Assembly (NCBI RefSeq): GCF_025642975.1
Contig: NZ_JANZKJ010000001.1
Span: 124,001-188,000 of the forward strand
Source of the DNA: Pseudomonas sp. RIT-PI-S
GTDB taxonomy: Bacteria; Pseudomonadota; Gammaproteobacteria; Pseudomonadales; Pseudomonadaceae
Direction: 5' to 3'
DNA: 64,000 nt
Shown piece by piece: positions 19,225 through 27,459 of this stretch. The translations under genes and the position numbers were made by a program. Numbering within the stretch: position 1 is the stretch's first letter; every line of letters begins with the position of its first letter. The notes beneath the pieces are model-generated. The model saw only the letters and a program-made list of their open reading frames with translations, was not told where the DNA came from and did no database searches.

Positions 19225-19254
19225 AAAAAGGCCACGCCGTGGGGGAGTGACCTT
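19225..19254 (-). terminator. Terminator-like hairpin in the speC leader (possible attenuator)
   Basis: On the minus strand AAGGTCAC and GTGGCCTT pair over 8 bp (one G-U) around an 11-nt loop and run into TTTTT. It lies about 103 nt upstream of the speC ATG and downstream of the best promoter candidate, so it sits inside the predicted leader. It could also simply end read-through from the opu operon. Confidence 0.6.
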
Positions 19255-19315
19255 GCTGTCTCGTCGTCAGTACTTGAGCCGGATGGATCGTTTCCAGCAT
19301 GGACGTTCGGCGCGC

Positions 19316-19344
19316 ACTGTAGGACGTGGCAAAGCCAAGATCAA
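19316..19344 (-). promoter_or_regulatory. Candidate sigma-70 promoter for speC
   Basis: On the minus strand TTGATC (19344-19339), a 17-bp spacer and TACAGT (19321-19316) match consensus at 4 of 6 and 4 of 6. Predicted start of transcription is near 19309, which gives a leader of about 187 nt. Confidence 0.5.
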
Positions 19345-19352
19345 CAAAAAAT

Positions 19353-19396
19353 GTCGCGTTTAAATAAATTAAACGTCGCATTTAAATAAATTAAAC
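19353..19396. repeat. Tandem 22-bp AT-rich direct repeat upstream of speC
   Basis: Two adjacent 22-bp units (19353-19374 and 19375-19396) differ at one base (GTCGCG against GTCGCA, then TTTAAATAAATTAAAC). Each contains the dyad TTTAA-N5-TTAAA. They lie directly upstream of the candidate -35 element and could be an UP element or a pair of operator sites. Confidence 0.8.
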
Positions 19397-19486
19397 ACAG
19401 GGGGGAACGGTCTCCTTGAATAACGACTGACCGTTCAGCCCGATGTTCCGGGTGTTCCGCGATGGGCGCGGGCGGAGCCTGCGAAC

Positions 19487-20638
19487 TCAAGCATGCTCCG
19501 CCGGCGACACGATGCTGGTTTTCATCCCCCGCGAGCGTCCAGAGCTAAGGTAGGCGGCGATGGATTCCTGAGTCACCTCCCCAAGGAATACGTTTTCCGC
19601 GCTCAGTACCGGCAGCCATGACCGGTTCAGTTCATACATGCGCGACAGCAGGATGCGTAGGTGTTCATCGTAGGCAGCCGTGCCGTTGAACGGCCGTAGA
19701 TAGGCCGCGCAATGGCCCTGTTGACGGTGCAGGTCGCGCCGACGCACATAGCCAAGGCCGCGGTTATCGGCATCGGTGACTACCACGTAGCGCCGGTCGT
19801 GCTCGTCCATCAGCTCTAGCGCTTCGCTCACCAGCGTGGCCGGGCTTACCGAGGGCGCGTTGTCGGCGGCGTCTTCGGCTTTCACCAACAACAGGCGTTT
19901 GAGGGTGCTGTCCTGGCCGACGAAGTTGCTGACGAAATCATCCACCGGATGCGCCAGCAGGGTATCTGGGTGGTCGAGTTGCAACAGCTTGCCGGCTCGG
20001 AAAATCGCAATCTTGTCGCCCAGCTTGAGCGCCTCGTCGATGTCATGGCTGACCATGATCACCGTCTTGTTGAGCGCCCGCTGCATCTCGAAGAACTCGT
20101 TCTGGATCATCTCGCGGTTGATCGGGTCCACGGCGCCGAAGGGTTCGTCCATCAACAGCAAGGGCGCGTCCGCGGCCAGCGCCCGTATCACGCCGATCCG
20201 CTGTTGTTGGCCGCCGGAAAGTTCTCGGGGGTAACGGCTCAGGTACTGCTTGGGCTCGAGCTTGATCATGTTCATCAGCTCGCGGGCCCGTTCCCGGCAG
20301 CGGTTTTTGTCCCAGCCCAGCAGGCGCGGCACCACGGTGATGTTTTCTTCGATGGTCATGTTGGGAAACAAGCCGATCTGCTGGATGACATAGCCGATCG
20401 TGCGGCGCAGGGTCACCTCATCCAGCGCGGTAGTGTCTTCGCCGTTGATCAATACCTTGCCTGAGGTGGGCTCGATCAACCGGTTGATCATCTTCAAGGT
20501 GGTGCTCTTGCCGCAGCCCGAAGGCCCCAAGAACACGCAGATCTCGCCTTCATTGACGGTAAGGCTTACCGCGTCCACGGCACGTACTTGCTTGCCTTTG
20601 CTGTTGAAGGTCTTGGTCAGGTTCTGAAGTTCGATCAT
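19487..20638 (-). CDS. opuCA: Osmoprotectant ABC transporter ATPase (OpuCA type, CBS domains)
   Basis: ATP-binding subunit of 383 residues of a quaternary-amine (glycine betaine, choline or carnitine) importer. The ABC domain is residues about 1-240, with Walker A GPSGCGKST, signature LSGGQQQR and Walker B LLLMDEP. The C terminus (about 250-370) carries a tandem CBS region, used in OpuA/OpuC proteins for osmotic sensing. The ATG at 20638 overlaps the opuCB stop by four bases; the open frame continues upstream only through opuCB. It is the last gene of a four-gene operon. The exact substrate is inferred from the family. Confidence 0.92.
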   Translation of the reverse strand: MIELQNLTKTFNSKGKQVRAVDAVSLTVNEGEICVFLGPSGCGKSTTLKMINRLIEPTSGKVLINGEDTTALDEVTLRRTIGYVIQQIGLFPNMTIEENITVVPRLLGWDKNRCRERARELMNMIKLEPKQYLSRYPRELSGGQQQRIGVIRALAADAPLLLMDEPFGAVDPINREMIQNEFFEMQRALNKTVIMVSHDIDEALKLGDKIAIFRAGKLLQLDHPDTLLAHPVDDFVSNFVGQDSTLKRLLLVKAEDAADNAPSVSPATLVSEALELMDEHDRRYVVVTDADNRGLGYVRRRDLHRQQGHCAAYLRPFNGTAAYDEHLRILLSRMYELNRSWLPVLSAENVFLGEVTQESIAAYLSSGRSRGMKTSIVSPAEHA

Positions 20639-21288
20639 TTGAGCAGCCCCTTGGGAGTCAGCGAGCGTTGCAGCCATTGCAGCAGGAGGTCGGCGATGAT
20701 GGCGAGCAGGCTCACCAGTACCGCGCCGACGATCAACATGGGCATGTCGCTGCGGCTGATGGACGTCAGGATAAGTACACCGAGGCCGCCGGCCCCGATA
20801 GTGGCGGCGATGGTCATGACGCCGATGTTCATCACCACGGCAGTGCGAACCCCAGCCAGGATGACCGGCACCGCGATGGGCAGTTCGACCATGCGCAGAC
20901 GCTGGCCGAAAGTCATGCCAATGCCCTTGGCGGCTTCCCGGATGCCTGGCTCGACGCTGGTCAGCGCCAGGTAGGTGTTGCGCAAGATCGGCAGCAGGGA
21001 ATAAAGAAAGACGGCGGTAATAGCCGGCAAGGGCCCTAGGCCTTGGCCGAACTTGGAATAGAAGGGCAACAGCAAGCCGAACAGGGCGATGGAGGGGATC
21101 GTTAGCAATACCGTGGCGGTCGCCTGGAGCGGGCCGGCCAGCGCCGGGAAACGCGTCATCAGGATCCCTGCCGGCACACCGACGAGGATCGCCAGGCTTA
21201 CCGCAATGCCTACCAACATCACGTGCTGGCCGGTCAGCTCGAGCACTTGCTGCCAATCGATAAGGTAAAAGGTCGCCAGCAGGTTCAT
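20635..21288 (-). CDS. opuCB: Osmoprotectant ABC transporter permease (OpuCB type)
   Basis: Inner-membrane permease of 217 residues with about five to six membrane segments and the conserved permease loop (LREAAKGIGMTFGQRLRMVE in near-family form, residues about 120-140) that contacts the ATPase. It overlaps opuCA and the binding-protein gene at its ends by four bases each, so the operon is tightly coupled. Confidence 0.91.
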   Translation of the reverse strand: MNLLATFYLIDWQQVLELTGQHVMLVGIAVSLAILVGVPAGILMTRFPALAGPLQATATVLLTIPSIALFGLLLPFYSKFGQGLGPLPAITAVFLYSLLPILRNTYLALTSVEPGIREAAKGIGMTFGQRLRMVELPIAVPVILAGVRTAVVMNIGVMTIAATIGAGGLGVLILTSISRSDMPMLIVGAVLVSLLAIIADLLLQWLQRSLTPKGLLK

Positions 21289-22193
21289 TGCGCCTCCTTC
21301 AGCTCAGGGTGCTCGGCCAGAAAGGCCTCGGCCACTGCGCCGGGGTTCTGGTGTTCGACGTCCACTTGGGCGTTGAGCCGGCGCATGGTGGAGTTGTCGA
21401 GCAACTCGGCCAGTGGCTTGAGCAGGCTGGCCAATTGCGGGGAGTGATCCAGCACGGCCTGGCGCACCACCGGCGCGGCGGTGTAATCGGGGAAATAATG
21501 ACGGTCGTCTTCCAGCACCTTGAGCTTGAACGCATCCAGGCGACCGTCCGTGGTGTACACCAGGCCGGCGAACACCTGGCCATTGCGCAGGGCGGTGTAC
21601 ACCAGGCCTGCGTCCATCTGGCGGATGTCGCGGCGGCCGAAGGTCAGGCCGTACGCCTGCGTCAGCCCAACGAGGCCATCCGGGCGGTTGGCGAACTCGG
21701 TGTCCAGCGCAAGCACATGGCTTTCATCCGCGTTGCGCTGCACCTGGGCATTTAACTGGCTGATGCTGTTGATCTGCGGGTAACGCTGGGCAATCTTGTC
21801 GGGGAGGGCGAGGGCATAGGTGTTGTTGAACTTGGAAGGGGCCAGCCACACCAGCCCCTTGCGCGCGTCCAGGGCCTTGACCCGGGCATAGGTAGCCGCG
21901 CTGTCGAGCTTTTCGTCGATGTGGTTGTAAGACACCAGCGATACACCGGTGTACTCCCACAGCAGGTCAAGCTGCCCGCTCTCCTGCGCGCTGCGGGCAA
22001 TGTTGCTGCCTAAACCGCCAGTGATCTGCGTGCGCAACCCTTTGCTTTCAAGGTACTTGGAGGTAAGCGTGGCCAGAAGGGTTTGCTCGGTGAAAACCCG
22101 CGCGCCGATGCGCAGCACGGGGGTGGCGTCCGTTGCTTGGGCAACGCCCGAGAACAGTAGGGCTGCCGCCAGCAGCCAGCCTGATTTGGTCAT
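21285..22193 (-). CDS. opuCC: Osmoprotectant-binding periplasmic protein (OpuCC type)
   Basis: Periplasmic binding protein of 302 residues with a signal peptide cleaved near residue 21 (SGVAQA-T) and the OpuAC-type fold (LRIGARVFTEQTLLATL; GGLGSNIARSAQESGQLDL; LLWEYTGVSL). It lacks a lipobox cysteine, so it should be soluble in the periplasm. The gene is second in the operon, 15 bp after opuCD. Substrate (betaine, choline, carnitine or another quaternary amine) cannot be fixed from what I see. Confidence 0.9.
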   Translation of the reverse strand: MTKSGWLLAAALLFSGVAQATDATPVLRIGARVFTEQTLLATLTSKYLESKGLRTQITGGLGSNIARSAQESGQLDLLWEYTGVSLVSYNHIDEKLDSAATYARVKALDARKGLVWLAPSKFNNTYALALPDKIAQRYPQINSISQLNAQVQRNADESHVLALDTEFANRPDGLVGLTQAYGLTFGRRDIRQMDAGLVYTALRNGQVFAGLVYTTDGRLDAFKLKVLEDDRHYFPDYTAAPVVRQAVLDHSPQLASLLKPLAELLDNSTMRRLNAQVDVEHQNPGAVAEAFLAEHPELKEAQ

Positions 22194-22208
22194 GTGCGGG
22201 TCCTTGTG

Positions 22209-22928
22209 TCAGCGGGCAGGGGCCAGGCCGCGTTCCAGCCAGGTGCGGCTGACCAGCAGCACCAAGCCGTCGAGCAGCAATGCCAGCAATGCGGTGCAGG
22301 CAGCTCCCAGCAGCAGTTGCGAAGGGTTGTTCAGGGCGATGCCGGGGAAGATCAGGCTGCCCAGGCTATTGGCGCCGATCAAGAACGACAGCGGCGCGGT
22401 GCCCACATTCAAGGCCAACGCTACACGTATGCCACCGACGATGATCGGCACGGCGTTGGGCAGTTCCACCTGCCACAGTACCTGGCGTGGGGTCATGCCG
22501 ATGCCGGTGGCGGCCTCCTTGAGCGAGGCGGGCACGTTTTTCAAGCCTTCGTAAGTGTTGCGCACAATCGGCAACAAGGAGGCAAGGAACAGCGCCAGGA
22601 TGGCCGGGCCATTGCCGATGCCGAGGATACCCAGGGCGATGGCGAGTACGGCCAGGGGCGGGACGGTGTTGCCGATATTGAACACTTGCATCAGCCGCTC
22701 CGCCTGCCGCGCCATGGCGGGGCGGCTAAGGAGCACGCCGGCAGGAAGGCCGATCACCAGGGCGGCCAGCATGGACGCCAGCACCAACAGCAAGTGGGCT
22801 TGCAGGTAGAACAGCAGGTCATCTTGGTAGTGCCGGACGGTGTCGATACCGATCCAGTGAAGCAGCAGGGCCAGGACGGCGAGCACAGCGGCGCACCCCA
22901 CCAGGCCCGTTCCGTAGCGTGTGGCCAC
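22209..22928 (-). CDS. opuCD: Osmoprotectant ABC transporter permease (OpuCD type)
   Basis: Second permease of the importer, 239 residues with about six membrane segments and the typical loop KEAATGIGMTPRQVLWQVEL. I place the start at the GTG at 22928 because AGGAG lies eight bases upstream and the first membrane helix follows at once; the open frame reaches 23300 but the extra 124 residues look non-coding. It is the first gene of the operon, read away from prfC. Confidence 0.88.
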   Translation of the reverse strand: MATRYGTGLVGCAAVLAVLALLLHWIGIDTVRHYQDDLLFYLQAHLLLVLASMLAALVIGLPAGVLLSRPAMARQAERLMQVFNIGNTVPPLAVLAIALGILGIGNGPAILALFLASLLPIVRNTYEGLKNVPASLKEAATGIGMTPRQVLWQVELPNAVPIIVGGIRVALALNVGTAPLSFLIGANSLGSLIFPGIALNNPSQLLLGAACTALLALLLDGLVLLVSRTWLERGLAPAR

Positions 22929-23254
22929 AGACGTCTCCTGTTTTTTCCAGTCTGCGCCATGGCAGCCTTGGCCCGGGACGTGGCGGGCGGCCGACAATGG
23001 CGCGAAAAGCGGCCCCGTCGCGGCCCTGCAATGGGGCCGGAAGAACCATGAGCACGACCCCGTCAGGTCGAAAAAGCCAAATGTTTCAACTACGTAAGCG
23101 AAGCGGCTACGTGTTAATGGACGGCTCCATCGTTTTAAAGGTTCCCATAACGAACGGCTCAGGGCCACCCGGAATATGCCCGACGGTTCAGTCCAAGGGC
23201 CGTTCTGAGCTATAATCCGTGCCCTTTTTTTGTTCAGCTCCCGGGCGATTTTCC
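22929..23254. other. opuCD/prfC divergent intergenic region
   Basis: A 326-bp gap holding promoters for both directions. For prfC a perfect TATAAT is at 23211-23216 with a weak -35 TTCAGT at 23187-23192 (18-bp spacer). I could not pick a convincing promoter for the opu operon. The short plus-strand open frame here (to 23215) has no ribosome binding site or recognisable sequence and I do not call it. Confidence 0.55.
23187..23216 (+). promoter_or_regulatory. Candidate sigma-70 promoter of prfC
   Basis: TTCAGT, 18-bp spacer, then a perfect TATAAT, 39 bp before the prfC ATG. The -10 is strong and the -35 weak. Confidence 0.55.
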
Positions 23255-24838
23255 ATGACCCAGCAGGCCGCCGAAGTCGCGAAGCGCCGTACCTTCGCAA
23301 TCATTTCTCACCCCGACGCCGGTAAAACCACCATCACCGAAAAGCTGCTGCTGATGGGCAAGGCGATCGCGGTGGCCGGTACGGTGAAATCGCGTAAATC
23401 CGACCGCCACGCGACCTCGGACTGGATGGAAATGGAAAAGCAACGGGGCATCTCCATCACCACCTCGGTGATGCAGTTCCCCTATCGCGATCACATGATC
23501 AACCTGCTCGACACCCCGGGCCACGAAGACTTCTCCGAAGACACCTACCGCACCCTGACCGCGGTGGACTCGGCGCTGATGGTGCTCGACGGCGGCAAGG
23601 GCGTGGAGCCGCGCACCATCGCCTTGATGGACGTGTGCCGCCTGCGCGACACGCCCATCGTCAGCTTCATCAACAAGCTGGACCGGGACATCCGCGACCC
23701 TATCGAGCTGCTAGACGAAATCGAGGCCGTGCTCAAGATCAAGGCCGCGCCTATCACCTGGCCAATCGGTTGCTACCGGGACTTCAAGGGCGTTTACCAC
23801 CTCGAGGGCGACTACATCATCGTCTACACCCCTGGCCACGGCCACGAGCGCACCGAGGTGAAGATCATCGAAAAGCTCGACTCCGATGAAGCCCGTGCTC
23901 ACCTGGGTGATGAGTATGAACGTTTCATCGAGCAACTGGAGCTGGTGCAGGGCGCTTGCCACCCCTTCGATGCCGACGAATTCATCAACGGCCAGTTGAC
24001 CCCCGTGTTCTTCGGCACCGCCTTGGGCAACTTCGGCGTGGACCACGTGCTCGACGCCGTGGTGAACTGGGCTCCGCGCCCGCTGCCGCGGGTGGCTAAC
24101 GAACGCACCGTAGAGCCGACCGAAGAGAAGTTCACCGGTTTCGTGTTCAAGATCCAGGCGAACATGGACCCCAAGCATCGCGACCGTATCGCCTTCATGC
24201 GCATTTGCTCCGGCAAGTACGACCAAGGCATGAAGCTGCGCCACGTGCGCCTCGGCAAGGACATGCGGGTGGGCGATGCGCTGACCTTCTTCTCCTCGGA
24301 GCGTGAGCAACTGGTGGAAGCCTATGCGGGCGACATCATCGGCTTGCACAACCACGGCACCATCCAGATTGGCGACACTTTCAGCGAAGGCGAAAACCTG
24401 GGCTTCACGGGCATTCCGCACTTTGCGCCGGAGCTGTTCCGTCGGGTCCGCCTGAAGGACCCGCTCAAATCCAAGCAACTCCGCCAGGGCTTGCAACAGT
24501 TGGCGGAGGAGGGCGCCACCCAGGTGTTCTTCCCCGAGCGCAGCAACGACATCATTCTCGGCGCTGTGGGTGTGCTGCAGTTCGACGTGGTCGCCAGCCG
24601 CCTGAAGGAGGAATACAAGGTGGAATGCGCCTACGAGCCGATCACAGTGTGGTCCGCCCGCTGGATTGCCTGCGACGATAAGAAGAAGCTCGAGGAATTC
24701 AAGAACAAGGCGGTGGAGAACCTGGCCATCGACGGCGGTGGTCACCTGACCTATCTGGCGCCCACCCGGGTGAACCTGGCGGTGATGGAAGAGCGCTGGC
24801 CAGATGTGAAATTCCACGCCACTCGCGAGCACCATTAA
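23255..24838 (+). CDS. prfC: Peptide chain release factor 3 (RF3)
   Basis: Translational GTPase of 527 residues that recycles RF1/RF2 from the ribosome after peptide release. The GTPase motifs are present in order: [14 protein letters not shown] (G1), [10 protein letters not shown] (G2), DTPGHEDF (G3) and NKLD (G4), followed by the RF3-specific domain. I take the ATG at 23255 ([20 protein letters not shown]), since the longer frame from 23219 would start in the promoter. Confidence 0.97.
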   Translation: MTQQAAEVAKRRTFAIISHPDAGKTTITEKLLLMGKAIAVAGTVKSRKSDRHATSDWMEMEKQRGISITTSVMQFPYRDHMINLLDTPGHEDFSEDTYRTLTAVDSALMVLDGGKGVEPRTIALMDVCRLRDTPIVSFINKLDRDIRDPIELLDEIEAVLKIKAAPITWPIGCYRDFKGVYHLEGDYIIVYTPGHGHERTEVKIIEKLDSDEARAHLGDEYERFIEQLELVQGACHPFDADEFINGQLTPVFFGTALGNFGVDHVLDAVVNWAPRPLPRVANERTVEPTEEKFTGFVFKIQANMDPKHRDRIAFMRICSGKYDQGMKLRHVRLGKDMRVGDALTFFSSEREQLVEAYAGDIIGLHNHGTIQIGDTFSEGENLGFTGIPHFAPELFRRVRLKDPLKSKQLRQGLQQLAEEGATQVFFPERSNDIILGAVGVLQFDVVASRLKEEYKVECAYEPITVWSARWIACDDKKKLEEFKNKAVENLAIDGGGHLTYLAPTRVNLAVMEERWPDVKFHATREHH

Positions 24839-24921
24839 GCCGCGGGCCAGGCAAGCTGCCGGCGAAGTAGGTGAAGCCTGCGAGCCGGCTGCTGTGGTAT
24901 TCGCGCTTCATGGCCTATGCT

Positions 24922-24949
24922 GGAGCCCTTATCTGTTCATAAGGGCTCC
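24922..24949 (+). promoter_or_regulatory. Hairpin that sequesters the ribosome binding site of the EthD-like gene
   Basis: GGAGCCCTTAT (24922-24932) pairs perfectly over 11 bp with ATAAGGGCTCC (24939-24949) around CTGTTC. The likely Shine-Dalgarno AAGGG lies in the right arm and the ATG follows after two bases. It has no T-tract and so is a poor terminator for prfC. Confidence 0.75.
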
Positions 24950-24951
24950 AC

Positions 24952-25278
24952 ATGATCAAAGTCTGCGTGCTGTACCCCAACGCTGAAGGCGTGACCTTCG
25001 ACTACCCCTACTACCTCGATAAGCACATGGCGCTGGTGCGCTTGCGCCTGGGCGCCAGCCTGATAGCCGACAGCGTGGAAAAAGGCCTGGGGGGCGGGGC
25101 CCCACAAAGTGCGGCGCCTTTCGTTACGATCTGCAGCCTCTACTTCGAAACCCTGGAAAGCTTCAAGCAGGCCATGGGGGCCCATGGCGCGGAGCTCAAT
25201 GCCGACGTTCCTCATTTCACCAATGCTACCCCGCTGACCCAGATCAGCGAAGTGCTGGTGGAGCGCCCGGCGCGTTAA
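24952..25278 (+). CDS. EthD-family small protein
   Basis: A 108-residue protein with the EthD dimeric alpha/beta-barrel pattern (MIKVCVLYPNAEGVTFDYPYYLDKHMALV, with the YY..HM segment, and a C-terminal TNATPLTQISEVLVE). EthD proteins occur with ether-degrading P450 systems, but stand-alone members have no known function. It stands alone here, with prfC upstream on the same strand and a convergent phosphatase-like gene downstream. Its ribosome binding site is inside a perfect hairpin at the start codon. Confidence 0.85.
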   Translation: MIKVCVLYPNAEGVTFDYPYYLDKHMALVRLRLGASLIADSVEKGLGGGAPQSAAPFVTICSLYFETLESFKQAMGAHGAELNADVPHFTNATPLTQISEVLVERPAR

Positions 25279-25305
25279 GCCCTACCCCCTCCGAAACCGC
25301 CCGCC

Positions 25306-25890
25306 CTAAGCGGGCCGAGGTTCCGCCGTTGGCAGCAAGCTGACCGCACGCATTCTCCATCGGCCGTTGAAGCTCAGGGTCACGGCGGCCAATGGCTCGA
25401 TGTCGATGACATGCAGGGCAGCCGGCGGGCACCCCAGCACATGCATGAGTGCGCAGCGCATTACGTAAGGGTGAGTGACCGCAACGACCTGGCCAGTGCC
25501 GCTGAGCGCGCCCAGCCATGCGCAGGTGCGTTGGTACACCGCCTGCAGTGACTCACCACCGTGGGGTGCGGCTTGCCAGTCTTGCATCCATAGCGCCAGG
25601 GCTTCAGGTTCGCCCGCAGCCACCTCATCGATGCTGACGCCTGCCCAGCGGCCGAAGTCGCAATCGCGCAACGCCGGTTCAACCTCGCATTGGCTTGAAA
25701 ACAGTGCGGCCGTGTCGCGTACTCGTTGTTCCGGCCCTTGCAGAAACCGCGTTCGCCTGGGAAAGCGCCCGAGGCGATAGGCGCTAGCCGGTGCATCGAG
25801 CTCCGCCGGCTCGTCAGCCGGGAAGCGGGCCTGGCGTTGGGCCGCCGTGCCGCCGTGAGCTATCAGGGTTAAACGCAAGGCCATATCCAA
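25306..25890 (-). CDS. Histidine phosphatase superfamily protein with altered RHG motif
   Basis: A 194-residue protein of the phosphoglycerate-mutase-like superfamily. The N-terminal catalytic motif, normally RHG, reads LIAHGGT: the phosphohistidine is kept but the arginine is alanine. The second histidine is kept in VAVTHPYVMR, and the middle part (CDFGRWAGVSIDEV, HGGESLQAV) is typical of CobC/GpmB-like phosphatases. Two nearby ATG codons (25890 and 25884) are possible starts. The substrate is unknown, and the missing arginine may lower or change activity. Confidence 0.82.
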   Translation of the reverse strand: MDMALRLTLIAHGGTAAQRQARFPADEPAELDAPASAYRLGRFPRRTRFLQGPEQRVRDTAALFSSQCEVEPALRDCDFGRWAGVSIDEVAAGEPEALALWMQDWQAAPHGGESLQAVYQRTCAWLGALSGTGQVVAVTHPYVMRCALMHVLGCPPAALHVIDIEPLAAVTLSFNGRWRMRAVSLLPTAEPRPA

Positions 25891-25948
25891 GTTCCATGAT
25901 GCAATTGGGCAAAGCGTACACTGCGCACGCTGTACCTTTTTAGCGTGG

Positions 25949-27145
25949 TTATCCAGCCGCGCTCGGCGCCGCCAGCTTCGCCCCTACCCGATACAACATC
26001 CCGCCCACCACGATGAACGCGCAGAGCATCACGAATATCCACGGCGCGGGTGCCACCGCCAGCAGCCATCCACATAGGATCGGCCCCAGGGCAGCACCTA
26101 GGCTCGAGAGGTTTTGCGCGCCGTAGTACATGCCACGTAGATGGTCGGGTGCGATGCGGTCGATAAACATGTATTCGGCGGGGAATACGATAATCTCGCC
26201 AAGGGTGAACACGGCCATCGACAGTGCCCAATGCAAGGGTGTACTGGAAAAGGCAAAGCCGAGAACGCCCGCCAGGAACAACCCCAACCCCGCCATCAAC
26301 CAGGCTTCGAGTTTATCCGCCGCCACTCGCCGGCCGATCACGTATTGCAGCGCTACCACGACCACGGCATTCACCGCCACCAGCGTGCTGATGATCGGGT
26401 AAGCGGCCTCGGCGCTACTGGTAACCACCAGGTATTGGGACAGATAAGCCGTGAACTGCCCGAAGACCACCGCGCTCAACAGCCCGCCCAACGTGAAGAA
26501 CACCAGGCGGCGGTCGTTGAGCAGCACACGCCCAACGGCAAGGAACCCTATCGGGGGCTGAAACCTGGCGCTGTCCTCACGGCGGCGTTCACCATACAGG
26601 GCATAGGCAACTAATAACGCGAGCCCGAGCGATGCCGACACCATGAACGGCAATTTCAGGTACGCCTTTGAAAGCCAAGCCCCGAGAAACGGGCCGAGGG
26701 CATACGCGATATTGATCAAGGTGTAGCGAATGGAAAATGCCCGGCCTTGCTCACCTGAGGTTAACAGCCGTCCGAGTGCCGCCTTGACCACTACATCCAT
26801 GGCCGAATAAGCGAAGTTGAATGTCACCAGGAACCCAAAAAAGACTCCCAGGTGTTCGGTGACGCACATGCCGGCAAACCCTGAAATGAACAACCCGGTA
26901 TAGGCCAGGACAAGCCGGTAACTGCTCAGGTGATCGCTGAGATAACCCCCGTATACGCTCAGCACCGAGCCGCAAATGAGCGCACCCCCGATCAGGCTGC
27001 CGATCGCGCCGATATTCAAGCCGAAGGTAGCCGCGAGGTAGATCACTAAAAAGGGCAGTGTGATTGCTCGCCCCAGGGTAAGCGTGAACGACGCGGTCAA
27101 AAGAAGTTTGACCGGCAAGGGGTAATGCTTGAATACCGTGATCAT
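25949..27145 (-). CDS. MFS transporter (MdtH/YdeE-like efflux family)
   Basis: Inner-membrane carrier of 398 residues with twelve predicted helices and the MFS motif A region after helix 2 (GGYLSDHLSSYRLVLAYTG). The first helix begins near residue 8. The substrate is unknown; close relatives are multidrug or sugar efflux carriers. I start at the ATG at 27145, since an upstream in-frame start at 27205 would add 20 residues that look non-coding. Confidence 0.85.
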   Translation of the reverse strand: MITVFKHYPLPVKLLLTASFTLTLGRAITLPFLVIYLAATFGLNIGAIGSLIGGALICGSVLSVYGGYLSDHLSSYRLVLAYTGLFISGFAGMCVTEHLGVFFGFLVTFNFAYSAMDVVVKAALGRLLTSGEQGRAFSIRYTLINIAYALGPFLGAWLSKAYLKLPFMVSASLGLALLVAYALYGERRREDSARFQPPIGFLAVGRVLLNDRRLVFFTLGGLLSAVVFGQFTAYLSQYLVVTSSAEAAYPIISTLVAVNAVVVVALQYVIGRRVAADKLEAWLMAGLGLFLAGVLGFAFSSTPLHWALSMAVFTLGEIIVFPAEYMFIDRIAPDHLRGMYYGAQNLSSLGAALGPILCGWLLAVAPAPWIFVMLCAFIVVGGMLYRVGAKLAAPSAAG

Positions 27146-27459
27146 CCATATCACTCGGCAATGGGAAGATAAAGCGTAACGCTGCAGGGTGCTTAAAGCG
27201 CACATATGCCGGCCGCGATGATAAGAGAAAACACCAGAGTGCCCACTGATTTTTGCCAGTAATACTAAAACAGTGGCGTCTTATTGTTGCAGAACACCCT
27301 GCGTTATGTAGCGGGATCTGGCATTTTGCACGGTCTTTTGTTGCGCGCGAATCATTAAGTCATTGTTTTTAAGTAAAACGAACGAAACGTCGCCCTGGCA
27401 CGTCCACTGCAATGCTACGAATGGATGGACTTATTGCTAACTAAAAAAGGCCTCGCTAA
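27146..27459. other. Divergent region before the 27460 membrane module
   Basis: A 314-bp AT-rich gap. It contains an inverted repeat CCACTG (27243-27248)/CAGTGG (27271-27276), a sigma-54-like element at 27396-27411 and the AT-rich run TTTTTAAGTAAAACGAACG. No gene is seen. Confidence 0.6.
27396..27411 (+). promoter_or_regulatory. Candidate sigma-54 (RpoN) promoter
   Basis: TGGCACG-TCCA-CTGCA keeps the GG and GC dinucleotides exactly 10 bases apart and differs from TGGCACG-N4-TTGCA at one base. It lies 49 bp upstream of the next start codon. Confidence 0.55.

Larger units (their letters stand above)
19123..19486. other. speC upstream region
   Basis: A 364-bp gap between speC and the stop of opuCA, both on the minus strand. 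Reading towards speC it holds two 22-bp tandem repeats (19396-19353), a sigma-70-like promoter (19344-19316), a possible short ORF from an ATG at 19300 without a ribosome binding site, a terminator-like hairpin (19254-19225) and the speC ribosome binding site. The part from 19397 to 19486 shows no clear terminator for the opu operon. Confidence 0.7.

Noticed and set aside
18878..19381. Frame running through the speC leader and into speC as a separate 167-residue gene
   Set aside because: It overlaps speC in another frame, has no ribosome binding site, and the coding quality is poor. Kept only as a possible leader reading frame.
19353..19396. Tandem repeat as a CRISPR remnant
   Set aside because: Only two units, directly adjacent without spacers, and no cas genes.
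22919..23215. 98-codon plus-strand frame between opuCD and prfC
   Set aside because: It crosses the opuCD start and the prfC promoter, and has no ribosome binding site or recognisable sequence.
22929..23300. N-terminal extension of opuCD
   Set aside because: The extra 124 residues are Arg/Pro-rich and cross the intergenic region; a GTG with AGGAG gives a normal permease start.
23711..24835. 374-codon minus-strand frame opposite prfC
   Set aside because: Shadow of prfC; no start signal and no family similarity.
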